Assembly: GCF_014302995.1 (NCBI RefSeq)
Contig: NZ_CP060295.1
Coordinates: forward strand, 2,108,001-2,172,000
Source of the DNA: Variovorax sp. PAMC26660
Lineage (GTDB): Bacteria > Pseudomonadota > Gammaproteobacteria > Burkholderiales > Burkholderiaceae_C
Length of the DNA: 64,000 nucleotides
Reading direction: 5' to 3'
Shown piece after piece: positions 19,759 through 30,693 of the stretch; the first letter of the stretch is position 1; each line of letters opens with the position of its first letter. A program made the translations under genes and the position numbers. Under the pieces are notes generated by a model. That model saw nothing but the letters and a program-made list of their open reading frames with translations, searched no databases and was not told where the DNA came from.

Positions 19759-20715
19759 TCAGCGGAACATCAGGAAGTACAGCAGGAAGATGTTGACCAC
19801 CAGCAGCGCTGCCGCGGTCGGTATCTGCACCTTGATCACCGCGTTCTTGTCGGGCAGCTCCAGCAGCGCCGCCGGCACGATGTTGAAGTTGGCCGCCATC
19901 GGCGTCATGAGCGTGCCGCAGTAGCCCGAGAACATGCCGATGGCCGCCATCACCGCCGGGTCGCCGTGGTACACGCCCACCAGCACCGGCACGCCGACAC
20001 CGCCCGTCATCACCGGGAAGGCCGCGAAGCCGTTGCCCATGATGATGGTGAACAGCGCCATGCCCAGCACGTACACCACGACAGCGACGAAGCGGATGTC
20101 CATGTTGATGTAGCTGGTGGTGATGTACGCCACCGCCTTGCCCACACCGGCGTCGGAGAACACCAGCCCCAGCATGCCCAGCATCTGCGGCAGCACCACG
20201 GCCCAGCCGAGTGCGTCGGTCAGGCGGCGCGACTCGCGCATGCCCTGCACCGGCGTCTCGCGCGTCAGCCAGCAGGCCAGCGCCAGCGCCACCACGCAGC
20301 CCACGCCCAGGCTCACCAGCGTGGTGTTCTTGGGGTCGAGCAGGAAGGCGTCGCCGATCTTGACCTTGCTCATCAGCACGGTGCCGATGACGGTGACCAG
20401 CGGAATCGCCAGTGCCGGCATGAACAGCTTGTTGCCCAGGCGCGTGGCGCTGGCCTGGTATTGCTCGGGCGTGGGCTCGCTGTGCTTGCCCGCGCCAACG
20501 CCGCGCATGCCGGCGATCACGGCCATGGCGATGGCGCCGACGCCGACCCATGCGGGCGGCAGCTTGTCACCGACCAGGAAGACCAGCGAATAGAGCCCCC
20601 AGAACAGCGCGCTGGTGTAGCGCTTGGGGTGCTTGGTGTCGGTCAGCGTCATGATCGCCGTGATGGCGAGGATGAGGCCGACCAGAAGGTACAGGTGCTG
20701 GATCGAGAGAATCAT
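19759..20715 (-). CDS. DUF979 membrane protein, probable transporter partner
   Basis: The 318-residue protein has about nine hydrophobic segments and belongs to the DUF979 family. Polar or small residues break a helix in [18 protein letters not shown] and [15 protein letters not shown], a pattern seen in secondary carriers. It follows the DUF969 gene by only 5 nt. The pair lies ahead of pcp and the oxoprolinase genes, so it probably brings pyroglutamyl peptides or pyroglutamate into the cell. This role is inferred from context. Confidence 0.85.
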   Translation of the reverse strand: MILSIQHLYLLVGLILAITAIMTLTDTKHPKRYTSALFWGLYSLVFLVGDKLPPAWVGVGAIAMAVIAGMRGVGAGKHSEPTPEQYQASATRLGNKLFMPALAIPLVTVIGTVLMSKVKIGDAFLLDPKNTTLVSLGVGCVVALALACWLTRETPVQGMRESRRLTDALGWAVVLPQMLGMLGLVFSDAGVGKAVAYITTSYINMDIRFVAVVVYVLGMALFTIIMGNGFAAFPVMTGGVGVPVLVGVYHGDPAVMAAIGMFSGYCGTLMTPMAANFNIVPAALLELPDKNAVIKVQIPTAAALLVVNIFLLYFLMFR

Positions 20716-20720
20716 GATGA

Positions 20721-21461
20721 TCAGCGTCCTTCCTTGGCGGGCACGGCGGCGGACGGCTCGGTGGTGCCGGCGGCACCGCCCAGTTCACGGGCCAGCGACT
20801 GGTCCAGCCGGCGCAGGCGCCAAGAATGGATGATGAAAGCGGCGATGGCCGTCGGAATGCCCCACATCGCGACGTGCAGCGGCTCCACGTCGATGCCGGC
20901 CTCGTGCAGGAAGGTGGTCATCAGCACGATGGCGCCGAAGGCCACGAAGATGTCCTCGCCGAAGAACAGGCCCACGTTGTCGGTGGCCGCGGCGTACGCA
21001 CGCAGCTTGTGGCGGATGCGGTCGGGCAGCTTGCCGTAGCGGGTCTCGGTGGCGCCTTCGGCCATCGGCGCGAGCAGCGGACGCACCATCTGCGGATGGC
21101 CGCCCAGGCTGGTCAGGCCCATGGCCGCCGTGAGTTCACGCGCGGCAAGGTAGACGATCAGCAGGCGGCCGGCGGTGGCCGACTTGATGCGGCTGATCCA
21201 GTTCTGCGCATGCTGGCGCAGGCCATGGCGCTCCAGCAGCCCGATCACCGCCAGCGGCAAAAGAATGATCAGCGGCAGGTTGCGCGTCTTGATGAAGCCG
21301 GTGCCGATGGCTGTCAGCACCGCCATCGGGCTGAAGCCGGCGGCGAAGGCCGTCACGATGGCCGTGACGATCACCACCAGCATCGGATTGAAGCGCAGGA
21401 TGAACCCCGCAATGATCACGGCCACGCCAATCAGCGGCCACAGGGGAATGTCAGGAGTCAT
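20721..21461 (-). CDS. DUF969 membrane protein, first gene of the pyroglutamate operon
   Basis: The 246-residue protein has about six hydrophobic segments and belongs to DUF969, which nearly always pairs with DUF979. The start is set at MTPDIPLWPLIGVAVIIAGF; an upstream frame extension has no membrane character. The conserved stretch GLTSLGGHPQMVRPLLAPMAEGA lies about residue 110. It heads a six-gene operon and faces a GntR gene across a 347-bp control region. Confidence 0.85.
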   Translation of the reverse strand: MTPDIPLWPLIGVAVIIAGFILRFNPMLVVIVTAIVTAFAAGFSPMAVLTAIGTGFIKTRNLPLIILLPLAVIGLLERHGLRQHAQNWISRIKSATAGRLLIVYLAARELTAAMGLTSLGGHPQMVRPLLAPMAEGATETRYGKLPDRIRHKLRAYAAATDNVGLFFGEDIFVAFGAIVLMTTFLHEAGIDVEPLHVAMWGIPTAIAAFIIHSWRLRRLDQSLARELGGAAGTTEPSAAVPAKEGR

Positions 21462-21539
21462 GTGGGTCTTTCGTTTGAACTCGGAGCCAGCCTGCGCGGG
21501 CGCGCCGGTGAATCGATTGATGCAAACCTCGTGCCAATG

Positions 21540-21572
21540 AATGAGCAATTCATTTCTTATGAATCACTCATT
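21540..21572. promoter_or_regulatory. Large palindrome, probable GntR operator
   Basis: Two 14-bp arms (21540-21553 and 21559-21572) match in 12 of 14 pairs around a 5-bp spacer: AATGAGCAATTCAT and ATGAATCACTCATT. A second inverted pair, GTTGTTG (21581-21587) and CAACAAC (21609-21615), and the small palindrome TTGTTGAACAA (21582-21592) lie next to it. The AT-rich block is set between the DUF969 operon and the divergent GntR gene. It is the natural place for autoregulation and operon control. Confidence 0.65.
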
Positions 21573-21632
21573 ACAAGCAAGTTGTTGAACAATTTAATGT
21601 AGTGTGCCCAACAACAGTGCCTGAATACCCCC

Positions 21633-21812
21633 ATGAAAACCCTGAAAAAAGCATTCTTTGGTGCACATCCCGCCACTCCGCATGCGCGGCTCGGCACGGG
21701 GGAAATCTGCTACAAAGCAGGCTCGCTGCGCCTTGTGGGACGGTGTCGCCCAGTCGGCATGGCCGGTGAGCGCGCGGCATCCACGCTCCCTTTCCATCCC
21801 CTCCCGGCATGA
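21633..21812 (+). CDS. Possible 59-residue upstream reading frame before the GntR gene
   Basis: An ATG frame beginning MKTLKKAFFGAHPATPH runs 59 codons and ends in a TGA that overlaps the GntR start as ATGA. That would allow translational coupling. There is no Shine-Dalgarno, and the residues resemble no family I know. It may be a leader peptide or chance. Apart from this and the palindromes, 21462-21808 holds no gene. Confidence 0.25.
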   Translation: MKTLKKAFFGAHPATPHARLGTGEICYKAGSLRLVGRCRPVGMAGERAASTLPFHPLPA

Positions 21813-22513
21813 ACCGACTGGTCTCCCCCACTTCCCCTGCCGCGCCGGCCGCCGGCGCGCAGACCCTCAACGACCGGGTGGCCGAACTCATTCGCCAGAA
21901 GATCGTGAAGGGCGAGTTCTCGCCGGGGCAGCGGCTGTCGGAAGCCGCGCTGGCCGACAGCCTGGAGATTTCGCGCAACACCCTGCGCGAGGTGTTCCGC
22001 ACGCTGACCAAGGAGGGGTTGCTCAAGCACGCGCCCAACCGCGGCGTGTTCGTGGCGGTGCCGAGCATCGCGTCGATCATCGACATCTACCGGGTGCGGC
22101 GCCTCATCGAATGCCAGGCGCTGGCCCAGGCCTACCCGCGCCATCCCGCCAAGAAGCACATGCGCGATGCGGTGGAAATGGCGCTCAAGTGCCGCGAAGC
22201 CGGCGACTGGCTGGGCGTGGGCACGGCCAACATGGAGTTCCACAAGGGGATCGTGGAACTGGCCGACAGCGAACGGCTGAACATCCTGTTCGCGCACATC
22301 CTGGTCGAGCTGCGGCTGGCCTTCGGCCTGCTCAAGGACCCGGAGTTCCTGCACGCGCCCTACGTGGACATGAACACCAAGCTGCTCGAACTCATCGAAG
22401 CCGGCAAGTTCGCCGAGGGCTCGGTGGCGCTGAACGACTACCTCATTCACTCCGAGCGGATCGTGCTTGCGGTCTACGCGCGGCAGATGCCTGAAAGCGG
22501 CATCGACGGCTGA
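21809..22513 (+). CDS. GntR-family (FadR/VanR type) regulator
   Basis: The 234-residue protein has a winged helix-turn-helix at about 20-85 (SEAALADSLEISRNTLREVFRTL) and a mostly helical ligand domain with conserved His and Asp positions (FHKGIVELADSERLN). It lies divergent from the six-gene pyroglutamate operon with a palindrome between. It most likely controls that operon in response to pyroglutamate or a related acid. The ligand is inferred from context. Confidence 0.85.
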   Translation: MNRLVSPTSPAAPAAGAQTLNDRVAELIRQKIVKGEFSPGQRLSEAALADSLEISRNTLREVFRTLTKEGLLKHAPNRGVFVAVPSIASIIDIYRVRRLIECQALAQAYPRHPAKKHMRDAVEMALKCREAGDWLGVGTANMEFHKGIVELADSERLNILFAHILVELRLAFGLLKDPEFLHAPYVDMNTKLLELIEAGKFAEGSVALNDYLIHSERIVLAVYARQMPESGIDG

Positions 22514-22523
22514 TGACTACGCG

Positions 22524-23000
22524 CTAGCTGATCGCAGCAGCCAGCTCCAGCTTCATGCCCTCGTGCGTGGCCTCGAAGCCGAGGCGCTCGTAGAAGCGGT
22601 GCGCGTCGGTGCGGCGCTTGTCGGTGGTGAGCTGCACGAGGCGGCAGCCCGCCGCACGGGCAAGCTCGATGGCGTGGGCGAACATGCGCTCGCCGATGTC
22701 CTGCCCGCGATGGGTGGACGCCACCCGGACGCCCTCGATCTGCGCCCGCAGCGCGCCCTGCCGCGCCAGCCCCGGAATGACGATGAGCTGCAGGCAGCCC
22801 ACGACCTGCGACCCCAGCACCGCGACCAGCACTTCGTTGCCGGCTTGTGCCTGCATCTGCCGCCACGCGCTTTCGTAGACGGAAAGATCGCCGGTTCGTT
22901 CGCGCGATGCGCCGAGCACGTCGTCGACCAGCATGGTCGCAATGGCGGGCAGGTCCGCCAGCATGGCGGTGCGGATGTTCAGGGGTGGGTTCGTTGTCAT
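22524..23000 (-). CDS. GNAT-family N-acetyltransferase
   Basis: The 158-residue protein has the GNAT fold: acetyl-CoA loop VASTHRGQDIGERMF about residue 95 and the C-terminal RFYERLGFEATHEGMKLEL. The acceptor is unknown. The start is placed at MTTNPPLNIRTAM. It points away from a LysE-type exporter, whose start is 64 bp off, so they share a promoter region. Its stop is 10 nt from the convergent GntR gene. Confidence 0.85.
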   Translation of the reverse strand: MTTNPPLNIRTAMLADLPAIATMLVDDVLGASRERTGDLSVYESAWRQMQAQAGNEVLVAVLGSQVVGCLQLIVIPGLARQGALRAQIEGVRVASTHRGQDIGERMFAHAIELARAAGCRLVQLTTDKRRTDAHRFYERLGFEATHEGMKLELAAAIS

Positions 23001-23064
23001 TGCATGCCTCGGGTGAACTGAAATAATGGCCGACCCTGCCACGCCACGCTGACGGATACCCGCC

Positions 23065-23697
23065 ATGACCCTGTCTGCCTACCTGCTGTTCCTGCCCGCC
23101 TGCTTCGCCATCAACATGGCGTTCGGCCCCAACAACCTGCTGTCGGTGACCAACGGCGCACGGCACGGCGTGTCGCCTGCCGTGCTTGCGGCCGGTGGCC
23201 GCCTGCTGGCCTTCGCGATCATGATCGCCATCGCGGGCCTGGGCATGGGCGCGGTGCTGGTGGCGTCGGAGACGGCCTTCGACGTCATCAAGTACATCGG
23301 CGCCGCGTACCTCGTGTGGATCGGCGTTCGCCTGCTGCGCGCCCCGGCGCCCACGGCCGAGGTGCAGGCGCGCGATGCGTCCGCGCCGCCCTCGCTGCGC
23401 GCACTGGCGCGCCAGGAGTTCACCGTGGCGGCGGGCAACCCGAAGGCCATCCTGGTGTTCACCGCCTTCTTTCCGCAGTTCGTGGTGCCCGGCGCGTACG
23501 CCTCCAGCTACCTGCTGCTGGGCGCGACCTTCCTGGTGTTCGAGCTGGTTGCCATTGCGCTCTATGCCCTGCTGGGCGCGCGCATGCGCCGCATGGCCAA
23601 CGGCAGCCGCGCGATGCGCTGGTTCAACCGGGTCAGCGGCAGCATGATGGTCGGCTTCGGGCTGATCCTGGCGTTCACGCGGCGGCCGGCGGGCTGA
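23065..23697 (+). CDS. LysE-family amino-acid exporter
   Basis: The 210-residue membrane protein has about six hydrophobic segments and the LysE/RhtB start FAINMAFGPNNLLSVTNGARHG, with GNPKAILVFTAFFPQFV in the middle. These proteins export amino acids or their derivatives by proton exchange. The exact substrate cannot be read from the sequence. It is divergent from a GNAT gene. Confidence 0.88.
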   Translation: MTLSAYLLFLPACFAINMAFGPNNLLSVTNGARHGVSPAVLAAGGRLLAFAIMIAIAGLGMGAVLVASETAFDVIKYIGAAYLVWIGVRLLRAPAPTAEVQARDASAPPSLRALARQEFTVAAGNPKAILVFTAFFPQFVVPGAYASSYLLLGATFLVFELVAIALYALLGARMRRMANGSRAMRWFNRVSGSMMVGFGLILAFTRRPAG

Positions 23698-23715
23698 CGC
23701 ATCCCAGGCGTCGCG

Positions 23716-25127
<1,412 letters not shown>

Positions 25128-25131
<4 letters not shown>

Positions 25132-26108
25132 CGCGCCTTCACCGCCAGGTTCCACAGGGCCACGAGCTGCTCGTACTCTGCCGAAGCAGCTTCCTGGTCG
25201 AGCGGGAAGATCTTGATGGCGCCCAGATCAGGCAGCGAGGTGAGCTTGGACACCGGAATGTCGCTGCGCACCGGGCGGCGGAAGTTCTTCACCAGCAATT
25301 CCTGTTGCGTCTCCTTGCTCAGCAGGTCGTTGTAGAGCGTGATGGCGGCGTCCATGTTCTTTGCGCCCTTCACGATGAACATGCCTTCAGGCGCCAGGTA
25401 GCTGCCTTCGGTGGGATAGACCAGCTTGATCTCTTTCTGCCCGCCCGCCACGTACTCCTGCGCTGCGTACTCGATGGTCAGGCCCACCGGGTATTCGCCG
25501 GCCGCCACGCCCTTGTAGGTGCTGCCCGAAGACGCGGTAATGACCGCATTGGCCGCCAGCTTGGCCAGGCCGTCGCGGCCGAACTGCTTGAGCAGCCCGT
25601 ACACCAGCATGTAGGCCGTGGCGCTCTTGCTCGGGTCGGTGATGGCGAACTTGCCTTTCCACTCGGGGCGCATCAGGTCCGACCAGGTCTTGGGCGCGGC
25701 CATGCCCTTGAGCTGGCGCTCGTTGACCATCATCACCATCACATGCACGTTGGTGCCGACCCACAGATCGTTCGGCCCGCGGAACGCGGCGGGAACGGCC
25801 GCCAGCTCAGGCGACTTGTAGGGCGCCATCTGGTCCTTGTAGGCGCCCAGCGTGCCGAAGCCGCCGCTCCAGAGCACGTCGCCGCGCGGGCTCTTGGCCT
25901 CGGCCTGGATGCGCTTCATCAGCGTGCCGGTGCCGCCGGTGACCTGCTGCACCGTCAGCGCGGGCGACTTCTTCTTGACCACGGCCAGCGCGGTCTCGAC
26001 GGTTTCCGTGTTGTTGGACGAATAGAGCACCACCGTCTGCGCGCCGGCCACGCCCGCCACGAGGGCCAGGGCTGTGACCGCGCATTTCGCCAGAGACTTG
26101 AAGGACAT
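25128..26108 (-). CDS. Periplasmic binding protein of an Fe/phosphonate-type ABC importer
   Basis: The 326-residue protein has a Sec signal (cleavage after VAGVAGA, residue 23) and the fold of iron(III)- and 2-aminoethylphosphonate-type binding proteins: [46 protein letters not shown]. Substrate choice is not clear. It lies 24 nt after the permease and overlaps sdaA by 4 nt, which hints at import of a serine-related compound. Confidence 0.88.
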
Positions 26109-26132
26109 GAAAACCTCGCAGGTTGAAGTTGG

Positions 26133-27779
26133 TTATTTGCTGGAAAAGAGATTGATGCGGAACACCTTGATCGACACGATGATGGGCAGCAGGATCACGC
26201 TGACCAGTGCCGCGCCATAGGCTGAAGCGAGCCCCAGGCGACCGCCGTCGACCTGGCGGAAGATGGCGATGGGCATGGTCTCCAGGCCGCCCGTGTAGAC
26301 CACGATGGAGGCGGACAGCTCCGAAATGGTGGTCACCCACATCAGGATGCCGGCCGAAATGATCGAAGCCTTCATCGCCGGCAGCAGCACCTTGAAGAAA
26401 GTCATCAGCGGCGACACGCCCAGGCTGATCGACGCCTCCTCAATGGAGTCCGAGATGTTGAACAGCGTCGACGACGCATTGCGCACCGCAAAGGGCAGGC
26501 GGCGCACCGTGTAGCACAGCACCATGATCCCCGAGGTGCCCGCCAGCACCAGCCAGCCGGTGTTGAAGGTCTGCACCAGCGCGATGCCCAGCACCGTGCC
26601 CGAGATGGTGAGCGGCAGCACCACGATGTAGTCCAGCAGTTGCGTGAACGGGTTGCGCTTCTTGATCGTCAGGTAGCTCACCAGCACGGCGAAGGCCACG
26701 CCCACCACCGTGGCCATCGAGGCGAACTTCAGCGAATTGAAGATCGGCTCCGGCGCACCGCGCAGCGCACGCTCCAGGCTCGACAGCGACCACTGGCCCC
26801 AGCGCATCACCGGCCCGCTGGTTTCGGTGAACGCACCCACGAAGACGATGACCAGCGGCAGCATCGACAGCACGATGATCACGCCCACGCTGAGCGTGTA
26901 GAGCACCGCCGCGCCCGAGCGCACGCGCACCACCGCCGGTGCGCGCCCCTGCGTCATCGTGTAGATCTTCCGCTCCACCACGCGCTTCTGGAAGAACAGC
27001 ACGATGGCCACGATGCCGATGGAAATCACCGACATCGCGCTTTGCAGCGTCGGGCTGCCGCCCATCTCGCCGACGAAGGCGTTGTACGTCATCACCGACA
27101 GCAGCGGCACGCTGCTGCCCAGCACCACCGACAGCGCGAAGTTGCCCACCACCAGCGTGAACACCACCAGCGCATTCACCAGCACCGCCGGCAGGATCAC
27201 CGGCACCAGCACGCGCAGCTTGGTCACCAGCGGCGAGGTGCCCAGGCTCAGGCCCGCTTCTTCGAGCTGGCCGTCGAAGCCGCGCAGCGCGGCCAGCACG
27301 CCGAGATAGATGTAGGTGTAGTAGACCAAGGTCATGGAAAAGACCATGCCCGTCCAGCCATAGAAGGTCGGCAGCTCGATGCCCACGCTCGCCAGCATGT
27401 TGGTCACCAGCCCGTTGTTGCCCAGCAGCAGCAGCCACGACTGGCCGACGATGATCTCGGGAATCACGATGGTCATGATCGGCAGCACGGCCACCAGGTT
27501 CTTCAGCGGGAAGTCGTAGCGCGCCACCATGTAGGCGAAGGGCACGCCCACCGCCACCGTGCAGGCCGTGACCGTCACGCCGAGCACCAGCGTGTTGCGA
27601 AACGCCAGCAGGTATTCGCTGTCGCGCAGCAGCGTGATGAAGCCGGACAGCGAGAACGCGCCCGACTCGTCGCGCACGCTGTTCACGAACAGCGTGCCCA
27701 ATGGATAGAACACGAAGAACAAGAGCAGCAGCAGGCTGAGCAGGGTCAGGAAACCCCAGGGCCACCATTTGATTTTCAT
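26133..27779 (-). CDS. Fused double-domain ABC permease (FbpB-like)
   Basis: The 548-residue protein joins two permease halves of about six membrane segments each. Both keep the EAA loop that docks the ATPase: EEAGLSLGTSPLVTKLRVL near residue 190 and EEASISLGVSPLMTFFKVL near residue 460. Such fused permeases go with iron(III) or phosphonate binding proteins. It lies between the ATPase and the binding protein. Confidence 0.92.
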   Translation of the reverse strand: MKIKWWPWGFLTLLSLLLLLFFVFYPLGTLFVNSVRDESGAFSLSGFITLLRDSEYLLAFRNTLVLGVTVTACTVAVGVPFAYMVARYDFPLKNLVAVLPIMTIVIPEIIVGQSWLLLLGNNGLVTNMLASVGIELPTFYGWTGMVFSMTLVYYTYIYLGVLAALRGFDGQLEEAGLSLGTSPLVTKLRVLVPVILPAVLVNALVVFTLVVGNFALSVVLGSSVPLLSVMTYNAFVGEMGGSPTLQSAMSVISIGIVAIVLFFQKRVVERKIYTMTQGRAPAVVRVRSGAAVLYTLSVGVIIVLSMLPLVIVFVGAFTETSGPVMRWGQWSLSSLERALRGAPEPIFNSLKFASMATVVGVAFAVLVSYLTIKKRNPFTQLLDYIVVLPLTISGTVLGIALVQTFNTGWLVLAGTSGIMVLCYTVRRLPFAVRNASSTLFNISDSIEEASISLGVSPLMTFFKVLLPAMKASIISAGILMWVTTISELSASIVVYTGGLETMPIAIFRQVDGGRLGLASAYGAALVSVILLPIIVSIKVFRINLFSSK

Positions 27780-27793
27780 GGCGCGTGTCCCGT

Positions 27794-28879
27794 TCAGGCG
27801 CCGACGATGCGGCTGTCGGCCGGCACGAGAACCTGCACCGCGTCACCGGCCTGGAAGTCAGCCACCATGTTGCCGGCATGCAGCTCGACGCGGATCTCGG
27901 AGTTGTCGTGCAGCCGGATGCGGTAGGCAGTCTTGAAGCCCAGGTACTGGCGCCTCATGACTTCGCCCGCGATGGCGTTGGGCACATGCGGCGCGGGCGC
28001 CATCAGCGACAGCGCCTCGGGCCGCGCGATGAGGATGCCCTGCGCACCCAGCGCGGCGCTGCCCTGCATGCCGTCGAGCTGCTGGCCGCACAGGCGGTAG
28101 CGCACGTGCGGCGGCGCATCTCCGACCGGCTCGCCGCCCACGCGCTCGGCCGGCACCGGAATCACGTTGGCCGAACCGATGAAGTCCGCCACGTAGGCGT
28201 TGACCGGCGTGCCGTACAGCTCTTCGGGCGTGCCCAGCTGCGCGATGCTGCCGCGGTCCATGATGGCGATGCGGTCCGACATGGCCAGCGCCTCTTCCTG
28301 GTCGTGCGTGACGAACACGGTGGTGATGCCCGCCTCGCGCACCAGGTCCAGGATCACGTCGCGCATCTGCAGGCGCATCTTGGCGTCGAGGTTGGACAAC
28401 GGCTCGTCCATCAGCAGCACGCGCGGGCGGATCACCAGCGCCCGGGCCAGCGCCACGCGCTGGCGCTGGCCACCACTCATCTGCGCCGGGTAGCGGTCGG
28501 CCAGCGCCAGCAGGCTCACCTTGTCCAGCGCCTCGTTGACGCGCCGGGCGATCTCCGCCTTGGGCACCTTGCGCGCGCGCAGGCCGTAGGCCACGTTGTC
28601 GAAGGCCGACTTGTCGGGAAACAGCGCGTAGTCCTGGAACACCATGCCGATGTCGCGGTGGTGGGTCGACACGCGCGTCACGTCGTCCTTGTCGAAAAGA
28701 ATGCGGCCGCCGTCGGGGTCGTTGAAGCCGGCGATGCAGCGCAGCAGCGTGGTCTTGCCGCAGCCGCTGGGGCCCAGCAGGGTGTAGAAGGCGCCATCCG
28801 GCACATGCAGCGACAGGTTCTGCAGCACCGTCTGATTGGCGAACTGCTTGACGACGTTGTCGATCGTGATGGAAGCCAT
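27794..28879 (-). CDS. ABC importer ATPase
   Basis: The 361-residue ATPase has Walker A GPSGCGKTT near residue 36, signature MSGGQRQRVALARAL near 137, Walker B VLLMDEPLSNLD and the switch His in VFVTHDQEEA. The C-terminal 120 residues form a TOBE domain, typical of the FbpC/PotA type. It is the first gene of the four-gene operon ending in sdaA and faces a LysR gene across 198 bp. Confidence 0.94.
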   Translation of the reverse strand: MASITIDNVVKQFANQTVLQNLSLHVPDGAFYTLLGPSGCGKTTLLRCIAGFNDPDGGRILFDKDDVTRVSTHHRDIGMVFQDYALFPDKSAFDNVAYGLRARKVPKAEIARRVNEALDKVSLLALADRYPAQMSGGQRQRVALARALVIRPRVLLMDEPLSNLDAKMRLQMRDVILDLVREAGITTVFVTHDQEEALAMSDRIAIMDRGSIAQLGTPEELYGTPVNAYVADFIGSANVIPVPAERVGGEPVGDAPPHVRYRLCGQQLDGMQGSAALGAQGILIARPEALSLMAPAPHVPNAIAGEVMRRQYLGFKTAYRIRLHDNSEIRVELHAGNMVADFQAGDAVQVLVPADSRIVGA

Positions 28880-29077
28880 GTCTCTTGTTCAGGGTGGAAA
28901 GAAGCGCGATGCTAGGCGCGGCCCTTGCGTGTCACCAGCCGTATTTTTTAAGACTGCCGGTTAGTTTTTCTGCAGGCTTCCCGGTCTACGATGCCCGCCG
29001 GCCTTCGAACCAATGCGGCAAGCAACCGACCACGAAAAACAAATGAGGAAGACAAGCCTGTTCGCCAAGGTACGCAT

Positions 29078-29983
29078 GTGGTGACCCGACGCCTGCCCCC
29101 TTTGAAAGCGCTGCGCGCCTTCGAAGCGGCGGCGCGCCATGCCAACTTCACCGCGGCCGCCGACGAACTCAGCATCACCCACAGTGCCGTCAGCCAGCAG
29201 ATCCGACTGCTGGAGGACTACCTGGGGCAGCCGCTGTTCGCGCGCGAGGCGCGCGGCGCGACGCTGCTGCCGCATGCGCGCGAGTACTTCGCCGAGGTGC
29301 AGGCCAGCCTGGACCGCATCGCCAACGCCACGGCGGCGCTGAAGTCGCCCAACCAGCGCAGCAGCCTGAGGGTGTGCACCACGCCGTCGCTGGCGATGAA
29401 GTGGCTCATTCCGCGGCTGGCCGGGTTCCAGGCGCTCGCGCCCCTGGCGGACGTGCAACTGTCGACCCTGGGCCGGCAGTTCTTCGACCAGGCCGAGGCC
29501 GGCAGCGACGTGCTGATCCGCCGCATGCCCATGCAACGCCCCGACCACACCTGCGTGCGCTGCCTGGACGACCACCTGGTGGCCGTGGCGTCGCCGCGCT
29601 TCATCGAGCGCCATCGCATCGCCAGCATTGCCGACTGCCTGGGCCACCCCTTGCTGCAAGCCACGGGCGGGCTGGAGAACTGGCCGCGCTGGTTCGAGCT
29701 GGCCGGCGTGCGCGTGCCGGCCCAACTGCCGGGCCCCGTGTTCGACCATCAATTCCTGTGCATGCAGGCCGCCATGAACGACCTGGGCCTGGCCCTGGCG
29801 CCCTGGTGCCTGCTGGAAGAAGACATCCGGGCGGACCGGCTGCGCCTGATCTTTCCCGAGCCCCGCCTGCCCGCCTCCGGCGTCTACGCGCTGTACCGCA
29901 CCGAGGGGCCGGTGGCCGCACTGGCGCGGCAGTTCGTCGACTGGCTCAGCACACAGCACTGGACCGCAGGAAGCACCCCATGA
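29078..29983 (+). CDS. LysR-type regulator, GcvA-like
   Basis: The protein of about 301 residues opens RRLPPLKALRAFEAAARHANF with a helix-turn-helix at FTAAADELSITHSAVSQQIRLLE, as in the GcvA subgroup. A GTG start with AAGG about 7 nt upstream is preferred; a second GTG follows directly. It is divergent from the ABC-sdaA operon and is its likely regulator. Its stop overlaps the serB start by 4 nt, tying it to serine metabolism. Confidence 0.85.
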   Translation: MVTRRLPPLKALRAFEAAARHANFTAAADELSITHSAVSQQIRLLEDYLGQPLFAREARGATLLPHAREYFAEVQASLDRIANATAALKSPNQRSSLRVCTTPSLAMKWLIPRLAGFQALAPLADVQLSTLGRQFFDQAEAGSDVLIRRMPMQRPDHTCVRCLDDHLVAVASPRFIERHRIASIADCLGHPLLQATGGLENWPRWFELAGVRVPAQLPGPVFDHQFLCMQAAMNDLGLALAPWCLLEEDIRADRLRLIFPEPRLPASGVYALYRTEGPVAALARQFVDWLSTQHWTAGSTP

Positions 29984-30687
29984 ACCAGACACCCGGGCAA
30001 CGCCCGCCCGCCTTGCGCCTTTCGGATTTCCGGCTGATCGCCTTCGACATGGACTCGACGCTGATCGACATCGAGACGGTCGACGAGATCGCCGACATCG
30101 CCGGCTGCGGGCCCGAAGTCGCGGCCATCACCGAAGCCACGATGCGCGGCGAGATCACCGATTACAAGGAAAGCCTGCGCCAGCGCGTGGCCCTGTTGCG
30201 CGGCGTGCCGCTGTCCGCGCTGCAGACCGTGTACGACCAGCGCCTGCACCTGAACCCAGGCGCCGAAACCCTGATCGACGCCTGCAAGCGCGCCGGCCTG
30301 CGGGTCGTGCTGCTGAGCGGCGGCTTCACGTTCTTCACCGACCGCCTGCGGGAACGGTTGCAGCTGGACGACACCCGCTCCAACGTGCTCGAGATCGAAG
30401 ACGGGCATCTCACCGGACGCATGCTCGCCCAGCCCTGGGGCGACATCTGCGACGGCGAGGCCAAGAAAGACAAGCTGCTCGAATGCTGCCGCGCGATGGG
30501 CATTTCGCCGGCCCGGGCCATCGCCGTGGGCGACGGTGCCAACGACCTGCCGATGATGCGGGTGGCCGGGTTGTCCGTGGCGTACCACGCCAAGCCCAGG
30601 GTGCGCGAAGAAGCCATGGTGGCCATCGACGAAGGCGGGCTCGACCGGCTGCTCGACTTCTTGCAGGGCGCGCACGCCGGCGCCTGA
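29980..30687 (+). CDS. serB: Phosphoserine phosphatase
   Basis: SerB removes phosphate from phosphoserine, the last step of serine synthesis. The 235-residue HAD enzyme has the catalytic FDMDSTLIDIETVDEIAD (nucleophile Asp), LSGGFTFFTDRL and the metal motif VGDGANDLPMM. It lacks the N-terminal ACT domain of longer forms. It is coupled to the LysR gene by an ATGA overlap and lies close to a serine deaminase, an odd pairing of synthesis and breakdown. Confidence 0.93.
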   Translation: MNQTPGQRPPALRLSDFRLIAFDMDSTLIDIETVDEIADIAGCGPEVAAITEATMRGEITDYKESLRQRVALLRGVPLSALQTVYDQRLHLNPGAETLIDACKRAGLRVVLLSGGFTFFTDRLRERLQLDDTRSNVLEIEDGHLTGRMLAQPWGDICDGEAKKDKLLECCRAMGISPARAIAVGDGANDLPMMRVAGLSVAYHAKPRVREEAMVAIDEGGLDRLLDFLQGAHAGA

Positions 30688-30693
30688 GTTCGC

